This document shows, piece by piece, positions 13,001-23,780 of a DNA stretch of 64,000 nucleotides. The position numbers were made by a program, and so were the translations under genes. The stretch is from Tanytarsus gracilentus (lineage: Eukaryota; Arthropoda; Insecta; Diptera; Chironomidae): positions 8,750,501-8,814,500 of the forward strand of contig JAXRKN010000044.1 of NCBI GenBank assembly GCA_038502055.1, given 5' to 3'. The notes under the pieces were generated by a model that made no database searches, had not been told where the DNA came from, and saw nothing but the letters and a program-made list of their open reading frames with translations. Within the stretch, counting starts at the first letter, position 1, and every line of letters starts with the position of its first letter.

Positions 13001-16000
13001 AAAGTTATTACTCTGAAAAATTAATAATTAATTATTTTAAATAAGTTTAATAAGTAATTTAAAGTTGAACTCACTTATCGTTTGACCCTCCCGCAATGTC
13101 CCTGATCGGCAGCGATTGAAAATGTAATGGGAGCGCCAAAATTGACAACAATATTTGTATTGACGCTCGTCTCACTTCCGTCTTATTGAAAATCAAATTA
13201 TGTGACTTGATTTTTAATTCTTTCTCGGGCAGTAAAACCTCCAGGGCCGCAATATAGTTTGGAAGTAAAACATGAACTCCATCTAAATCAAGACGAAATA
13301 AATCAGTCGAGTTAAAGAGAACGCTCGCCAATGTCTCTTCGACTTCTTTGCTCTTTTCGTTGATTTTTAAACCCTGCTGAATCGCTAAATAAAAGCGAGC
13401 GAGATAAACTGGCAGAATTTCTTCGCCAGTCTTTTTAGCACAGAAAATTCGACATAAAGCACCGATCGCTTCTGCCTTTCCACTCTCATATTTATCGATT
13501 GTTAATCCACCCGGCATTTCATTCGGTTCCAATGACGCTGGTTGTGAAAGTCCACGCTTGCTATCGATAATCATTGAACTTGGACGACGACTCGCTTCAT
13601 TAGCTTGCTCTGTATGAGAAAAAATTCTATTAAATTAATAAACAGTTTTGGAAACAAAATAAACTAACTTTTCAACGATTGCAGCCACATATCAGTTCCG
13701 ATGTGTGCGGCATCGAAAAGCCACTCGCCGAATAGATGTAAAATACTGTTACACTTTGGCCTCGTTGCCGACAGAGACGGACGATGTTCATTTGTAATTG
13801 ATAAAATTGCTAAAAAATGTGATAAGTGAAATGTTCACGCATGCTCGAGCATTCATAAAGCAAAAAAAATAGTTATTTACAAGTAACAGATGTATTTGAC
13901 GGCGGACCCGAGCTCGAATTGGGTGGCATCGTTGCGATACTCGTCGATCGACTACTCGTTAAACTTATCAATGACCCTTTCGATATTCCTACATTCAGAG
14001 TGTGAGTTTTCAATAGTTAGTAAAGTGCTCTTGAGGGAGAAAGAACTCAAAGTTGACGTGAGTGCGATTGAAATTGTTAAATCAAATTTTAAAATGTGAT
14101 TTTTTTACATATCAACTTTAAGTTCTGATAGTTTTTTGAAGAGGAGTAAAAAAGTTAGTAAAAATAATGAAAATTAATGAGAAACAATTTTGATAGTAAG
14201 CCAAATGATTCACAGGAAAGAGCTCGATAAAGTGCACATATAAAAGAGTACAAAAATGTGATAAGAACCCTTTGTCTGTGATGGAGCTACGGAAAAACTT
14301 TTAGCCAGACGCCTCTGTAAGGGCGGCGTTGGAGACGAGTGCGGATGATGATCAGACACGCCACCGACACCCATATTCTTACTAAGCCCATCACCAGCGA
14401 CTACTGAACTATTTGCAGTATTCTGATCAGCACTATTACGAATGGAACTCGTACGCTGATGAGATGTCGAGGATGTGTTAGATTGATTAGTTGTGCTGAT
14501 TGCATTGTCTACTATTATGCCTTCTTCCCACGTAAAGGGTTGAAAAATACCTGATGAATGTGACAGTTTTTAATTATATTTAGTGAGTGTTTTGCACTTT
14601 TCTTATTCACCTAAAAACGCGTCGACTTGGCTTGAAATTCCTTTCATAGCTTTTAAGAATATTTGCGGCAACAGAATGAGACATGGATGTTGATGAGGTT
14701 CAATCGAGTCATCGCGCATTAAAATGTATTGCATGAAAGCAGGAGTGTGGCTGATGACTTGCGGACAACAAAAAGCCGTTGGTGAGCCAATAATTCTCAA
14801 GAATCGATACCATGATTGTGCGACACAATCGTTAGTCATATCCGATGGAATCAATTGAATGTCTTCGTCGGGAATTTTTAGCTCTGGGAAGGATGGTCCA
14901 TACATGAAATCCAATAAGCGAGCTGACAAGGCTAAATTTACTCGATTCCATCTGAAAGTTAATTATTATTTAATTTAAAATCTTTAAATTAATCATCATC
15001 CTACTGTTCAACAAGGGTCATTCGATGTCGCCACGCTGCACACGATTCTTGAAAAGTTTTCCACAACGATGGACTTGGAAAGCATTTAACGCATGCAATA
15101 ATCCAAATTTCAAATAAAACACTCAGCACCCTCTCACATAATTGATCGCCAACATCACAAACTGGATGCGACAAGAGAAGTTGATTGATTGCCAGCAAGA
15201 ACAGCAACATTGACTCCCACGTTTCTCTCGTTAAAATGTGAGAATTTTGTGCGATATTTTGTAGGGTCCTAAGGACACGATGACAAAGAACAGTTTGACG
15301 ATTGATGACATCAGATCCTATACAGACGATGAGAATGCAATTAAAATGTGAAGTGACATGAGTGAGTAAAAGCAAAAAAATATAAACTGAATTAAAATTA
15401 GTAGAAAATATTTTTTATGTACCTAGATTCTCCTGATATATAAATGGCACAACTAGATTACAATAGAAACATATTTTTGGGAGTTTAGAAAACGACATTT
15501 ATGTACAACATAAGTAGTATGGTGATTATGGTTGGTGTGTGATGGTGACAAAGTGGTGGTGATAGTAAGTTTGTAAGTAAAGAAAAACACAATTAATAAA
15601 AAAAAATAATTAAATAAAAAAACACACGTGCTGGTGAGTTTTTTAAGGTGTCAAAAAAAATATAAAACGGTCACAATCACCATAGCGAATTAAATTACCT
15701 TCTCCGTCCCTCGGACAAAATAAATTATGGAGATGACTGATAATTTTTCGTGCATACATGTTCGGATCCTCAATAATTGGCTTTGGAACTGAGATTTTAG
15801 GCGATGTAGTGACACTGAGCCACTCACAGTAGAGATTGACACAATCTTTAATTATCTCATGATCGGAGAGGGGCAAGCTGAGGCCAAAACAAATAACGTC
15901 CATGCAGAATGACACATCGTGATCTGTCGAGAGCTTTGATTGCTCTGCTGGTCCAGAAATACCGAGACTCGATGCCAATTGTTTGACCTTAAAAAAATAA

Positions 16001-16169
16001 TTTTCTGTAACTTTCAAAAACATCCAGCTGGAAAACTATCTTGACTCACCAAGGCAGCAGTCACATCTCGTGAAATTAGTGGATTAAACTTATTTAAAGT
16101 CGATTGCTGTTGTGATCCATTGACATTTGTTGTAATCTGATTGCTCAGAGACGTCCACTCGGTATACAT
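10012..16169 (-). CDS. RALGAPB: Ral GTPase-activating protein subunit beta
   Basis: Regulatory beta subunit of the RalGAP heterodimer, which with a catalytic alpha subunit switches off Ral GTPases downstream of insulin/PI3K signalling. Twelve exons in transcript order: 16169-16050, 15987-15699, 15317-15005, 14951-14611, 14550-14269, 13988-13881, 13809-13669, 13609-13075, 13012-12816, 12636-12487, 12364-12224, 12083-10012. They join in frame to 1522 residues, close to the roughly 1500 of animal orthologues. Family blocks are clear: MYTEW at the start, RLLDFMYGPSFPELKIPDED, CRIFCAKKTGEEILP, NSILHLFGEWLFDAA, and the C-terminal Rap/Ran-GAP-like region (about residues 1145-1420) with ARLFLSHFGFLS, DHAGWTGF and IPLVDGMVV. 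The tail has the RKRLDSDSYQPPHVRR motif. The donor after exon 5 (GTTCTT) is weak. Identification is by family recognition and is very secure. Confidence 0.95.
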
Positions 16170-16695
16170 TTCGAGTTTTTACTATTATTTTTTGATGAGT
16201 TGTTGTGAATTTACAGTTATTCGTGTTAAAGACAAAATTCACGCAATTTTCACCATATTTTGAATCTTTTCGAATAAATAATTACTCACTGAGTTGTTTA
16301 AACACTTAAAGTCATGTTAATCGATGCTAAAAACTAGTAAAATTAACTAAAATCAAAAAATTTGTGTAATATTGTTTTGCAAAGGTGTGAAAACGAAGGT
16401 CAACGTTAGCATTGAAAACATTGGAGAGAAAACAATGCATTGCCACAAAATTAAACTTTGCTAAATTTTTGAGTTTTTGAGATTTTAGTTGATGGTAAGA
16501 AATAATTAAAATTTTTTTCTGTTTCATTTTTAATGAACTTTAATTTTATCAGTTTCATTTTCCAAACTGTTCCAAAATTATAATTCAAATATTTGGATGC
16601 CGTTAAAATTTAGTAAATAAATTTATTTAAATTGATTAACGTTAATTTTATTTGGTGTGTAGCTTGCGCGCCCCTTTCATAGTGTTAATATCAAA
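16170..16695. promoter_or_regulatory. Upstream region of RALGAPB
   Basis: About 0.5 kb between the RALGAPB start codon and a possible divergent first exon. It probably contains the RALGAPB promoter. I see no clear TATA box or other named element. Confidence 0.35.
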
Positions 16696-16813
16696 ATGTG
16701 TGTTCTCGTTAATTATAGACTTTTAAAGTTGTTTCGAGTGTTAAAAGTTAGTTTAAAGTGTTCCTCGTCGGATTCTACACGTCAACAACTTCAAGTTTAC
16801 ATCAAAAACTCAG
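16696..16813 (+). other. Possible orphan first exon with mitochondrial-type leader
   Basis: ATG at 16696 in good context (TCAAAATG) opens a frame of 39 codons ending at a consensus donor (TCAG then GTATGA). The encoded start, MCVLVNYRLLKLFRVLKVSL, is rich in basic and hydrophobic residues and has no acids, like a mitochondrial targeting sequence. A more polar part with SSSDSTRQQLQVYIKNS follows. No acceptor and continuing exon can be found before the noisy tract at 17205-17720, so the rest of this gene may be lost or unreadable there. I do not recognise the protein. Confidence 0.35.
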
Positions 16814-17204
16814 GTATGAAGCAAGAATGAGCGAAATATGAGAGGTATTTTTATTTTGTTGTTTTTTTTTTTTTAAAGTTATATTAATTTAGCTAATTAA
16901 CCGCTCCTTCTTGCTTAATTGTTATCTATACTTGTCTATGTTGTTATTGCTTCATTTTGAAGTTTAATTAAACAAAATCCTCTCCTTTTTTCGTCATTAT
17001 CAAATCAAAATTTTTCTTTTCTGGATCTTTTGAAAATCTGCCTACTGGATCTTTTATATGATCAAAATATGAAATCTGATGTTTAATTTTCCTATAAGTT
17101 TTCGTTCTAAGAATTCAATTAAGACAAATTAGACCAGAAAAATCCCTAAAAAATAATTTTCCTTTTTCACTGGATCTCTTCTGGATCTTTGTCATCTGTG
17201 ACCT

Positions 17205-17720
17205 CTAAATTTTTTTTTTAAGATTCAATTTTATTTTCATGCGGGGGAAATAAGGGAGGAAGAGATAAATTTTTTGGGTGGGTTGTAGAAGGTTGTAAGA
17301 GTTGATTGGGAAAAAGGGGGGAAGTTTTTTTTTTTTGTGGGGAATTTTCTGTTGGGGGGGTGAGATGATTTTGGTTTGCTTTGTGTTTGTGTTTGTTTGT
17401 TTTGTGTGGGTGGGCCAGTGCTGTGGGGGTGGGGTTTTGCCGCGAAACCACTTTTTTTTTTTTTTGTGTCTTAGTGGAAACACTCAATGAGCGACTACAA
17501 GATTGGGTAAAATTTGATTGTGGAGGGGTTGTTGGCTAAGATTGTTGGTCCCGGGTGGGCGTCCCGGGCGCCTGTGTGAGGGGGAAAAAGGGGTTTTGTT
17601 TGGTCGCGCCTAAGTGGTTGGAAAGGAATTACGGGTCTGTAATCCTTTTTTTTTTTTTTTTAACGTTAATTTGAAAAAAAAAAAAAAAAATATTAAAATA
17701 AGGGAGAAAAAAAAAAAATA
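17205..17720. other. Noisy G/T-rich tract
   Basis: This tract has long G and T homopolymers, almost no A or C in places, and a GC-rich island with CCCGGG. It ends in T and A runs near 17650-17720. Its composition does not match the flanks and resembles the tracts at 6010-7190 and 22430-23160. It is most likely low-quality assembled sequence. The lysine/proline-rich open frames across it are spurious. Confidence 0.55.
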
Positions 17721-18494
17721 AATTCTTTTTTTACAAGGGCTTAAATCCACATGGAAAATGTAAACAGAGAGTAAACTTGTTTTTATTAAAATTTTATGAT
17801 TTATTATAAAAATTTATTTTTTAGTAAATTCAACGGTAAATTTTTAAAACCTAATACAGCATTTCAAAAATTACAGTAAATTAAAATTTATCTTGTACTA
17901 ACTTCCACGAATACTATTTTGTCAACCTTACTCTTTATGAAAAAATAAATATTTTTCCTCTCTGTTGTTCGGTATCATAAAAAAATATATTAGAGAGTTC
18001 ATTCCCGTGAATTTATTCGATGGACGAAGTTGTGCATGACACATTTAGTTGTTTTTTTGTGAATACAAAATTAACCAAAGTTCTGATTCCTGTCTAAAAA
18101 ATGAAACATTGGATTTGCAGCAGCAAATTTTTGATTATTATCACACTTCGTAAAAGTATCAAGACATTCAATTAGGAAGACGAAAAAAAATTAAAAAAGT
18201 GCAAGTGTGATTGTGTAATAATTTAATAATGCACTCAATCACTTTCTAGAAGTGCAATTTAATCTTTAAATTGATAACAATGATGATAATTTGACTCGAG
18301 AACGTTTGCTTGATTTTTTTGTGTTTTAATTGATTTTTATTAAGTCTCAAGAATATTGTCGAAAAAGTCTTCAAATAATTTGTAAATCGTGTCTAAAGAT
18401 CAAATTTTAAATTTAAACACAGCCCACCGTAAATAAAGAGCTGCTATAAGTGCTAATAAATTCTCGGTTCAAAGTCCAAGTCAGCTGCAGAAAA
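17720..18494. other. Upstream region of UCP4
   Basis: AT-rich sequence without a recognisable exon. It should hold the UCP4 promoter and 5' leader, but no core element stands out. Confidence 0.4.
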
Positions 18495-21374
18495 ATGTCT
18501 TCATTGAAACAGGTCAGTAATATATTGCAATATGCAGACCCCAAGAAGCAAAATGCTTTCAAGGTCAATACGCTTAATGCGCATGCAGTGTTAGTAAATT
18601 CTTTGGAGGTGTGTCTCGCATGATCTTCTTTAATATATATGTACGTGATTTATATATATAGGAAAGAAAAGAGATCTTAAAATATCTCAATTAAAAACGT
18701 GCGCTAGACGGAAACAAATTTAGAAACGACACTGGTCTTGTGCACTTTCGAATATATTTTTGAAATAACAAAGTTAATTTGTTTTTAAGCCGTGTGAATT
18801 ACACGGTGATAATGGAACTATCGCACATTTTTGATCGTCAAGGCCACGAAACGAAAATAAATTTTGAATGAGATGAAGAATGTTTTAATACGTCGGAGGC
18901 AAATTTGCGTCATCGACAAGCCTATAAAAGCTTTTATTACTCAAAAAAATAAAACAGAGTTTGAGATGGTTTCAAAAGTTTAAAAGATCGCTATCTCCTG
19001 TCTTAGTGTCCCATATTCTGAAAATGCATTTGCTTAATTCCTCAAAACTTCAATGTCCCTCGATTCCTGATGAATGAGTTAAGCATAATAACATAGTACT
19101 AAAAATGCTTGTGCTGAGAATTCTAATCTTCATGCCCCATTCCATGATGAGTTCAACGAATCATGAGCCATGTTCTGAAAAAATGGAATTAGTGACTCTG
19201 TGTATTTAAAAATCTGTGTCAATCGATTCCGATGAATGCGAGTTCAACAATAATGAAGCCATAGTTCTGAAAAAATGGACATTAGTGGCACTCCTGGCCG
19301 TGTGCATTTAAAATTCATGTAATATTTTGATGATGAGTTAACGAATAATGAAGCATTTGAAAAGTGGACATTAGTGGCCTTGGCCCTGATGGCATTCCTC
19401 AAAAATCGTCAGTGTCTATTATAATGATTAAATACATGAGCCATATAAAAGAAAATTGTATGAAAAGGCATTTTGACCCACGCGTGATTAATATCGTTAC
19501 TAAGATCGTAAGAAAGTAAGAAAGTGAGAAAGTAAGAAAGTAAGAAAGTAAGAAAGTAAGAAAGTGAGAAAGTAAGATGACTTAAATGGCTCTAACTCCT
19601 CATAGGAGCAACCGATTTCAAATCTGTTTTCGCCAGTTTATAGGGTTTGACTAGGCCTATCATTTGAGTATATGTTTTGGTATTGCACAATGTAATGTCT
19701 TGGCACTAGGGGTCGAAAACAGGTTTTGGAAAAATCCAAAATTAATATATAGCGGAGCTATAATAAATTTTTAAAGATTAGGATTTAAATTCTAAAATTC
19801 TCTAAATTTGCAAAAAAAATATGCCCAAATCTTTGCTTAAAATTTTCAATTTTTAGGATTCGAACCTTAATTTATTTATTTAAAAATTTTCCTAATCGCA
19901 AATTTTGATACATTAAAATTTATTTTTTACAGGAATCAAAAGAAAAAGCACCTCGCAGGCCTGAGAGTATGCGTCCAGTTCGTCCAGCTCACTATGCAGA
20001 CAGTTTTTGGTGTACCTATGTAATATCAGTTGGTGCTGTAAGTTTAATTTAATTTAAAATGAATATAGAAAGTAATTTTACATTTTCACTCATTTCTCGA
20101 TGGAATTATCTTCTAAAAGGCATTTGTTGCAGAGACCGCTACATATCCTCTTGATCTGACAAAAACGCGACTTCAAATTCAAGGTGAAGCGACGAGTGTT
20201 GCTGGAAAGACGACGGTAAGAAGATTTTTTTGAACTCTTATCAACAGACAAAAGTGATTTATTGCAAGTCATAAAACATATGTAGCAACATGGGGGGTTT
20301 TCAAGTACTCTTATCACCTTGACAACGACACTTCATCTAATAATAACTGTTTTGACTCTGTTTTTTAAGCACTATCGTGGCATGATAGCAACCGCCGGTG
20401 GTATTATTCGAGAGGAAGGATTGCTTAAGCTTTTTCAGGGACTATCACCGGCCCTCTACCGACATGTTGTTTATAGTGGTGTCCGGATTGGAACGTATGA
20501 CTACTTAAGAAAAAGATTTACGGACGAGAATAATCAACTGGCTTTATGGAAATCGGCCATTGCCGGTGTTTCTGCCGGTGCTTTAGCTCAATATCTCGCT
20601 TCGCCAGCCGATCTTGTTAAAGTTCACATACAAATGGAGGGAAGAAGGAGATTGATGGGACTCGAACCACGTGTTCATAGTGCATCACACGCTTTAAAAG
20701 AAATAATCAAAAAAGGCGGAATTGCTGGATTGTGGTAAAATTTTATTTTATAGTTTTAGAATTCGTTTTATTAATGCTTATAAAAATTTTTTTTAAAGGA
20801 AGGGCAGCATTCCTAACGTTCAGCGAGCTGCATTGGTCAATTTAGGAGATTTAACGACTTACGATAGTGTTAAGAGATACATACTCAGAAGTACAGGACT
20901 ACCAGATGATCATGTAGTGCATATTATGTCCTCTGTTTGTGCAGGGCTAGTTGCGGCTTTGTTAGGAACACCCGCTGATGGTGATTGAAAAATTATAGGA
21001 TTGATTGATTTATGAGAAATTTATTGATTTTTTGATTTTAGTTGTCAAAACTCGTGTCATGAATCAGCCCACGGATGAGTCTGGGAGGTGAGCGACGATT
21101 AATAATTTATTATGATAAAAATTACCATTGAATTTTTTTAGGGGTTTGCTTTATCGAGGATCAGTAGACTGTCTTCAACAAACGATTAAAAAAGAAGGAT
21201 TTTTAGCAATGTACAAAGGTAAATTATTTTTTTAAAAAAAATCATTTAGAAATAAATTTAAATGAATTAATTTTAGGTTTCCTGCCTTGCTGGATCCGTA
21301 TGGCGCCTTGGTCTTTAACATTTTGGCTGAGCTTTGAGCAAATTCGAATGTTCCTCGGTGCCGGCGGGTATTAA
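18495..21374 (+). CDS. Ucp4: Mitochondrial uncoupling protein 4-type carrier (SLC25 family)
   Basis: Inner-membrane solute carrier of the UCP4/SLC25A27 group. Eight exons: 18495-18512, 19933-20037, 20120-20215, 20370-20734, 20799-20980, 21042-21087, 21142-21218, 21277-21374. They join in frame to 328 residues, typical for the family. The three carrier repeats each show their signature: YPLDLTKTRLQIQG, SPADLVKV and TPADVVKTR. Other family blocks are PALYRHVVYSGVRI, RVHSASHA and PCWIRMAPWSLTFWLSFEQIR. The six-codon first exon is the least certain part: reading on past its donor gives an in-frame alternative ending at a GTGTGT donor near 18608. The conserved second-repeat VQIQMEG reads VHIQMEG here, whereas the downstream partial copy keeps Q. 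From exon 4 onward the gene is repeated at 23781-25691. Confidence 0.9.
19060..19420. repeat. Degenerate tandem repeat in UCP4 intron 1
   Basis: About four diverged copies of a roughly 90-base unit. Each contains GATGAGTT-like and CATGTTCTGAAAAAATGG-like words, and the later copies end in ACATTAGTGGC. Matching words start near 19173, 19265 and 19355. Confidence 0.6.
19507..19576. repeat. AAGAAAGT octamer microsatellite
   Basis: About nine copies of AAGAAAGT, with two G-for-A variants (AAGTGAGA), inside UCP4 intron 1. It directly precedes a stretch that may belong to a dispersed repeat. Confidence 0.85.
19577..19765. mobile_element. Possible dispersed repeat next to the microsatellite
   Basis: Sequence beginning TGGCTCTAACTCCTC and containing AGGAGCAACCGATTTCAAA follows the octamer microsatellite and ends near GCGGAGCTATA. 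Its higher GC content and its position beside a microsatellite resemble the ends of small non-autonomous repeats in arthropods. No coding capacity or terminal repeats are visible, so this is only a suspicion. Confidence 0.25.
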
Positions 21375-22299
21375 ATTAGAGTGTTCACTTTTATGTGTTT
21401 TATGTAGCCACCTCAACCTCATCTAAAAGATGAAAATCATTCACCTCTGACACATTTGTGCTCTCAATTTTAAATATTGACTATTAAAAATTCCTTTTTT
21501 CCGTTAAATTTCAAATTAGATGGGGAAATTAGTTAATTTAAGAGCTTTGTTGAAAAGTAGACGATTGTAGAACTTTTGACGTGACAATATGAAAATTACT
21601 TCGAAGCGATAACTATGGTAAATTTAATTTTTTCACCATCATCGAATGTCATAAATTTTTCGCTGTGCCATATAAAAAACGCTGAACTTTTCAAAAAATT
21701 GATTAATTTGTCTTGTTATATTCTTTTTTTTGCACGAAAATAATCGCACAGTGATGAAAACAGGCTCAACAGGTGAAAAAAAATTATTTTTCGCAGCACG
21801 CTAAACGCAATTTTTAGAAAATAAATCAATATAAAGTGTCGGCATCAAAGCTGTGATTGACTGAATCAGAAAAGAGTTTTAGGGATAATAATAATTTCCA
21901 ATTGTAAAATTTTGTGAATCACAATTAGAGTGAATAAAGTATGAAAGTATACTCGATATAGTAATCGCTGATGAGTCATTAATTATTTACATTTTCAGAG
22001 AATTAACGAAGAAATTAGATTGAATTTGATGGAAAAGGCTGCAAAGCAAACGTATATTTTGGTTTTGAACTTTTAGGTGAATAAATTTTAATTTTTTTTA
22101 TACAAAATGAACATTTCCTGTCAGAGACATGTCCTAATGTCACCGTTAAAAAATCCAAAATCCGCATAAAAATAAAATTTAAATTTCTATTTAGTATTTT
22201 CTATTGACAATTGTATACAAAAAGTATACTAATATTTAAATTTCGTCACCAACGGTTTTGATGTCTCTCGCTGGTTTTTTTGAAGTGATCGAATTTCAA
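20398..22299 (+). repeat. Left copy of a 1.9 kb direct repeat (UCP4 exon 4 to 3' flank)
   Basis: This segment recurs in the same orientation at 23781-25691 with about twenty differences by eye, that is about 99% identity. It covers most of UCP4 exon 4, exons 5-8 with their introns, and about 920 bases of 3' flank. Homology stops abruptly at FTCAATGAG-like sequence (ATTTCAATGAG) at its right end. Confidence 0.9.
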
Positions 22300-22429
22300 T
22301 GAGTACCTATTTAGAAAATTTAGGAAATAAACAGATTTTATTCTTAGTTTTTATTATACGAAAGTTGGATGTTAAAATCTCATTAGTTGCTCAATTAACT
22401 TCAGCAAATTGCAAATTGGATGAATATTT

Positions 22430-23160
22430 TTTTTGGGTGGGGGTAGAGTGGGCGCGACGTTCTTTGCGACTCTTTGAAGTTTCTTTTGTCTTGTCGTGGC
22501 CTTGTGGTTTTGTTTAGAGGGGTTGTCTTTTAATTGGTGTCGGTTTTAATTTTGGTGGTTCATTTTTGATAATATTGTATTTTATAGTTTTCCACTCCAA
22601 AAAAGTTTTCTGGAATTTCCAATCGATTAACTGCTGTGTGTAGTATTTTTGTTGTAGTGGTGGGTTCTTTTCCAAATTTCGGGTTGGGGGGAAGGAGCGG
22701 GCATAGATAACTTTGGGGGGGGGGGTGGGGGGTGGGGGGGTGGGGGGGGGGGGGGGGGGGTGGGGGGGTGATGGGGGGTTGAGCTATTGTTTTTCTGTCG
22801 TGGTCCGGATTTGGTGGTGGTGGGGGAGGTGTGGTAGGGTTGTGTGTCAGGGGGGGGGGTGTGTGGTTTATTTGGGGGGAGGGGGGGGGGGGGATTTTGG
22901 TTGGGGGGGTGGGGTGTGCTTTGTTTGGGGTGTGGGGGTGCGGGCTTATTAGGGTGTGGGGTGGATTGGGTCTTTTGTGGGGTGGGTGTTTTGTGGGTAC
23001 TTCTTTGTGTCTTTTTTGTCTCTTTCGATGGGGGTGGTTTCTTGGGTTCTCTGGGGGTCTCCCGTTGTCTAAAATTAAAAAATGTCTTTCCGTGCGATTT
23101 GGGGTCGTGGTTGTTTTGATCTCTTGGTGCGTGTTTCTCGCCTTGTTGGATGTTGGGGGG
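22430..23160. other. Noisy G/T tract, partly a corrupted copy of the kinesin 5' region
   Basis: Very long G runs with T, and almost no A or C for several hundred bases. Towards the right end, words in order (TCTAAAAT, ATCTCTTG, CGTGTTTC, CTTGT, TGGATGTTG) follow the clean sequence at about 32236-32435 in the kinesin gene, with noise between them. This supports corrupted sequence of a real duplicate rather than a natural G-rich element. The proline-rich minus-strand frame across it is an artefact. Confidence 0.65.
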
Positions 23161-23162
23161 TT

Positions 23163-23445
23163 GTTTTTTGAATTTCGTAAATAATTCTGACTGGATCTTA
23201 CCGAATGTCATATTGTATTGCTTTTTTTTTTGGCCTTCTCATCGCCCCTCATTGGGCCTCAATTTTTTTTTTTGCGTCATTTTGGCTTTTCATGAGTAAA
23301 TTTCTTTCTGATGGTTGTCGATGTTTAGATGGCTTTATAAACAATTAACTGTTACTTTAGACAGAAATATCCGAAAATAGTGATTTTAAATTGAAATCTT
23401 GTTCACTTTGATTTTTTTCTTTCTCGCTCTCCTTAACGGACTTTT
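23163..23445 (-). pseudogene. Fragment of the CENP-E-like kinesin first exon and its upstream DNA
   Basis: It matches about 32456-32796, which is the end of intron 1, first coding exon and upstream region of the kinesin gene. Parts of the exon are replaced by T runs or deleted, so the frame is destroyed. The right part (from about 23330) is nearly identical to the intact locus, with single-base differences. It ends at GGACTTTTT, where sequence switches to the SF3A3 locus. Confidence 0.8.
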
Positions 23446-23771
23446 TAAAATATAAATATTCCGTATACTCCAGCAATTCGTTGAGACAACAGCGAGAGTT
23501 GCTGATCTCTATGAAGATAAGGAAGGTGAAAGACAGGCGGAAATTAATGCATTGTCAGGCGCCAATGAATTCACTGAATTCTATTCTCGTTTGAAAGCCA
23601 TCAAAGAGTTCCATAAGAAACATCCAGATGAAGTTAGTGTGCCACTTTCTACTGAATTTGAGCAAATGGCAAAAACCTATCAGCAATCGGATGCAATGAA
23701 CCTTTTAGTCGAGTTCACCGATGAAGAAGGCTATGGCAAGTATCTGGATCTTCACGAGTGCTATGACAAGT
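23446..23771 (+). pseudogene. Fragment of SF3A3 (intron 1 end and start of exon 2)
   Basis: It matches about 35514-35846 with only a few differences. Three of these lie in the coding part and are synonymous third-position changes. The reading frame begins like intact SF3A3 exon 2 (QFVETTARVADLYEDKEG) and continues to CYDKY. It then runs out of frame into UCP4 sequence and stops at 23890. There is no promoter or first exon, so no functional product is expected. Confidence 0.85.
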
Positions 23772-23780
23772 ATTATTCGG

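Noticed and set aside
19507..19576. Regular repeats suggestive of a CRISPR-like array
   Set aside because: It is a simple octamer microsatellite without spacers, in a eukaryotic intron.
22713..22900. Potential G-quadruplex cluster
   Set aside because: The G-runs track a corrupted copy of kinesin sequence, so they are probably errors rather than a biological quadruplex element.
22713..23184. Glycine/tryptophan-rich frames on the + strand
   Set aside because: These are translations of G/T homopolymer noise. Several overlapping frames show the same composition.
22627..23211. Proline/histidine-rich 194-codon minus-strand frame beginning MTFGKIQSELFTKF
   Set aside because: The start comes from the kinesin exon 1 fragment. 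The proline-rich rest is the complement of noisy G-runs, not a real proline-rich protein.
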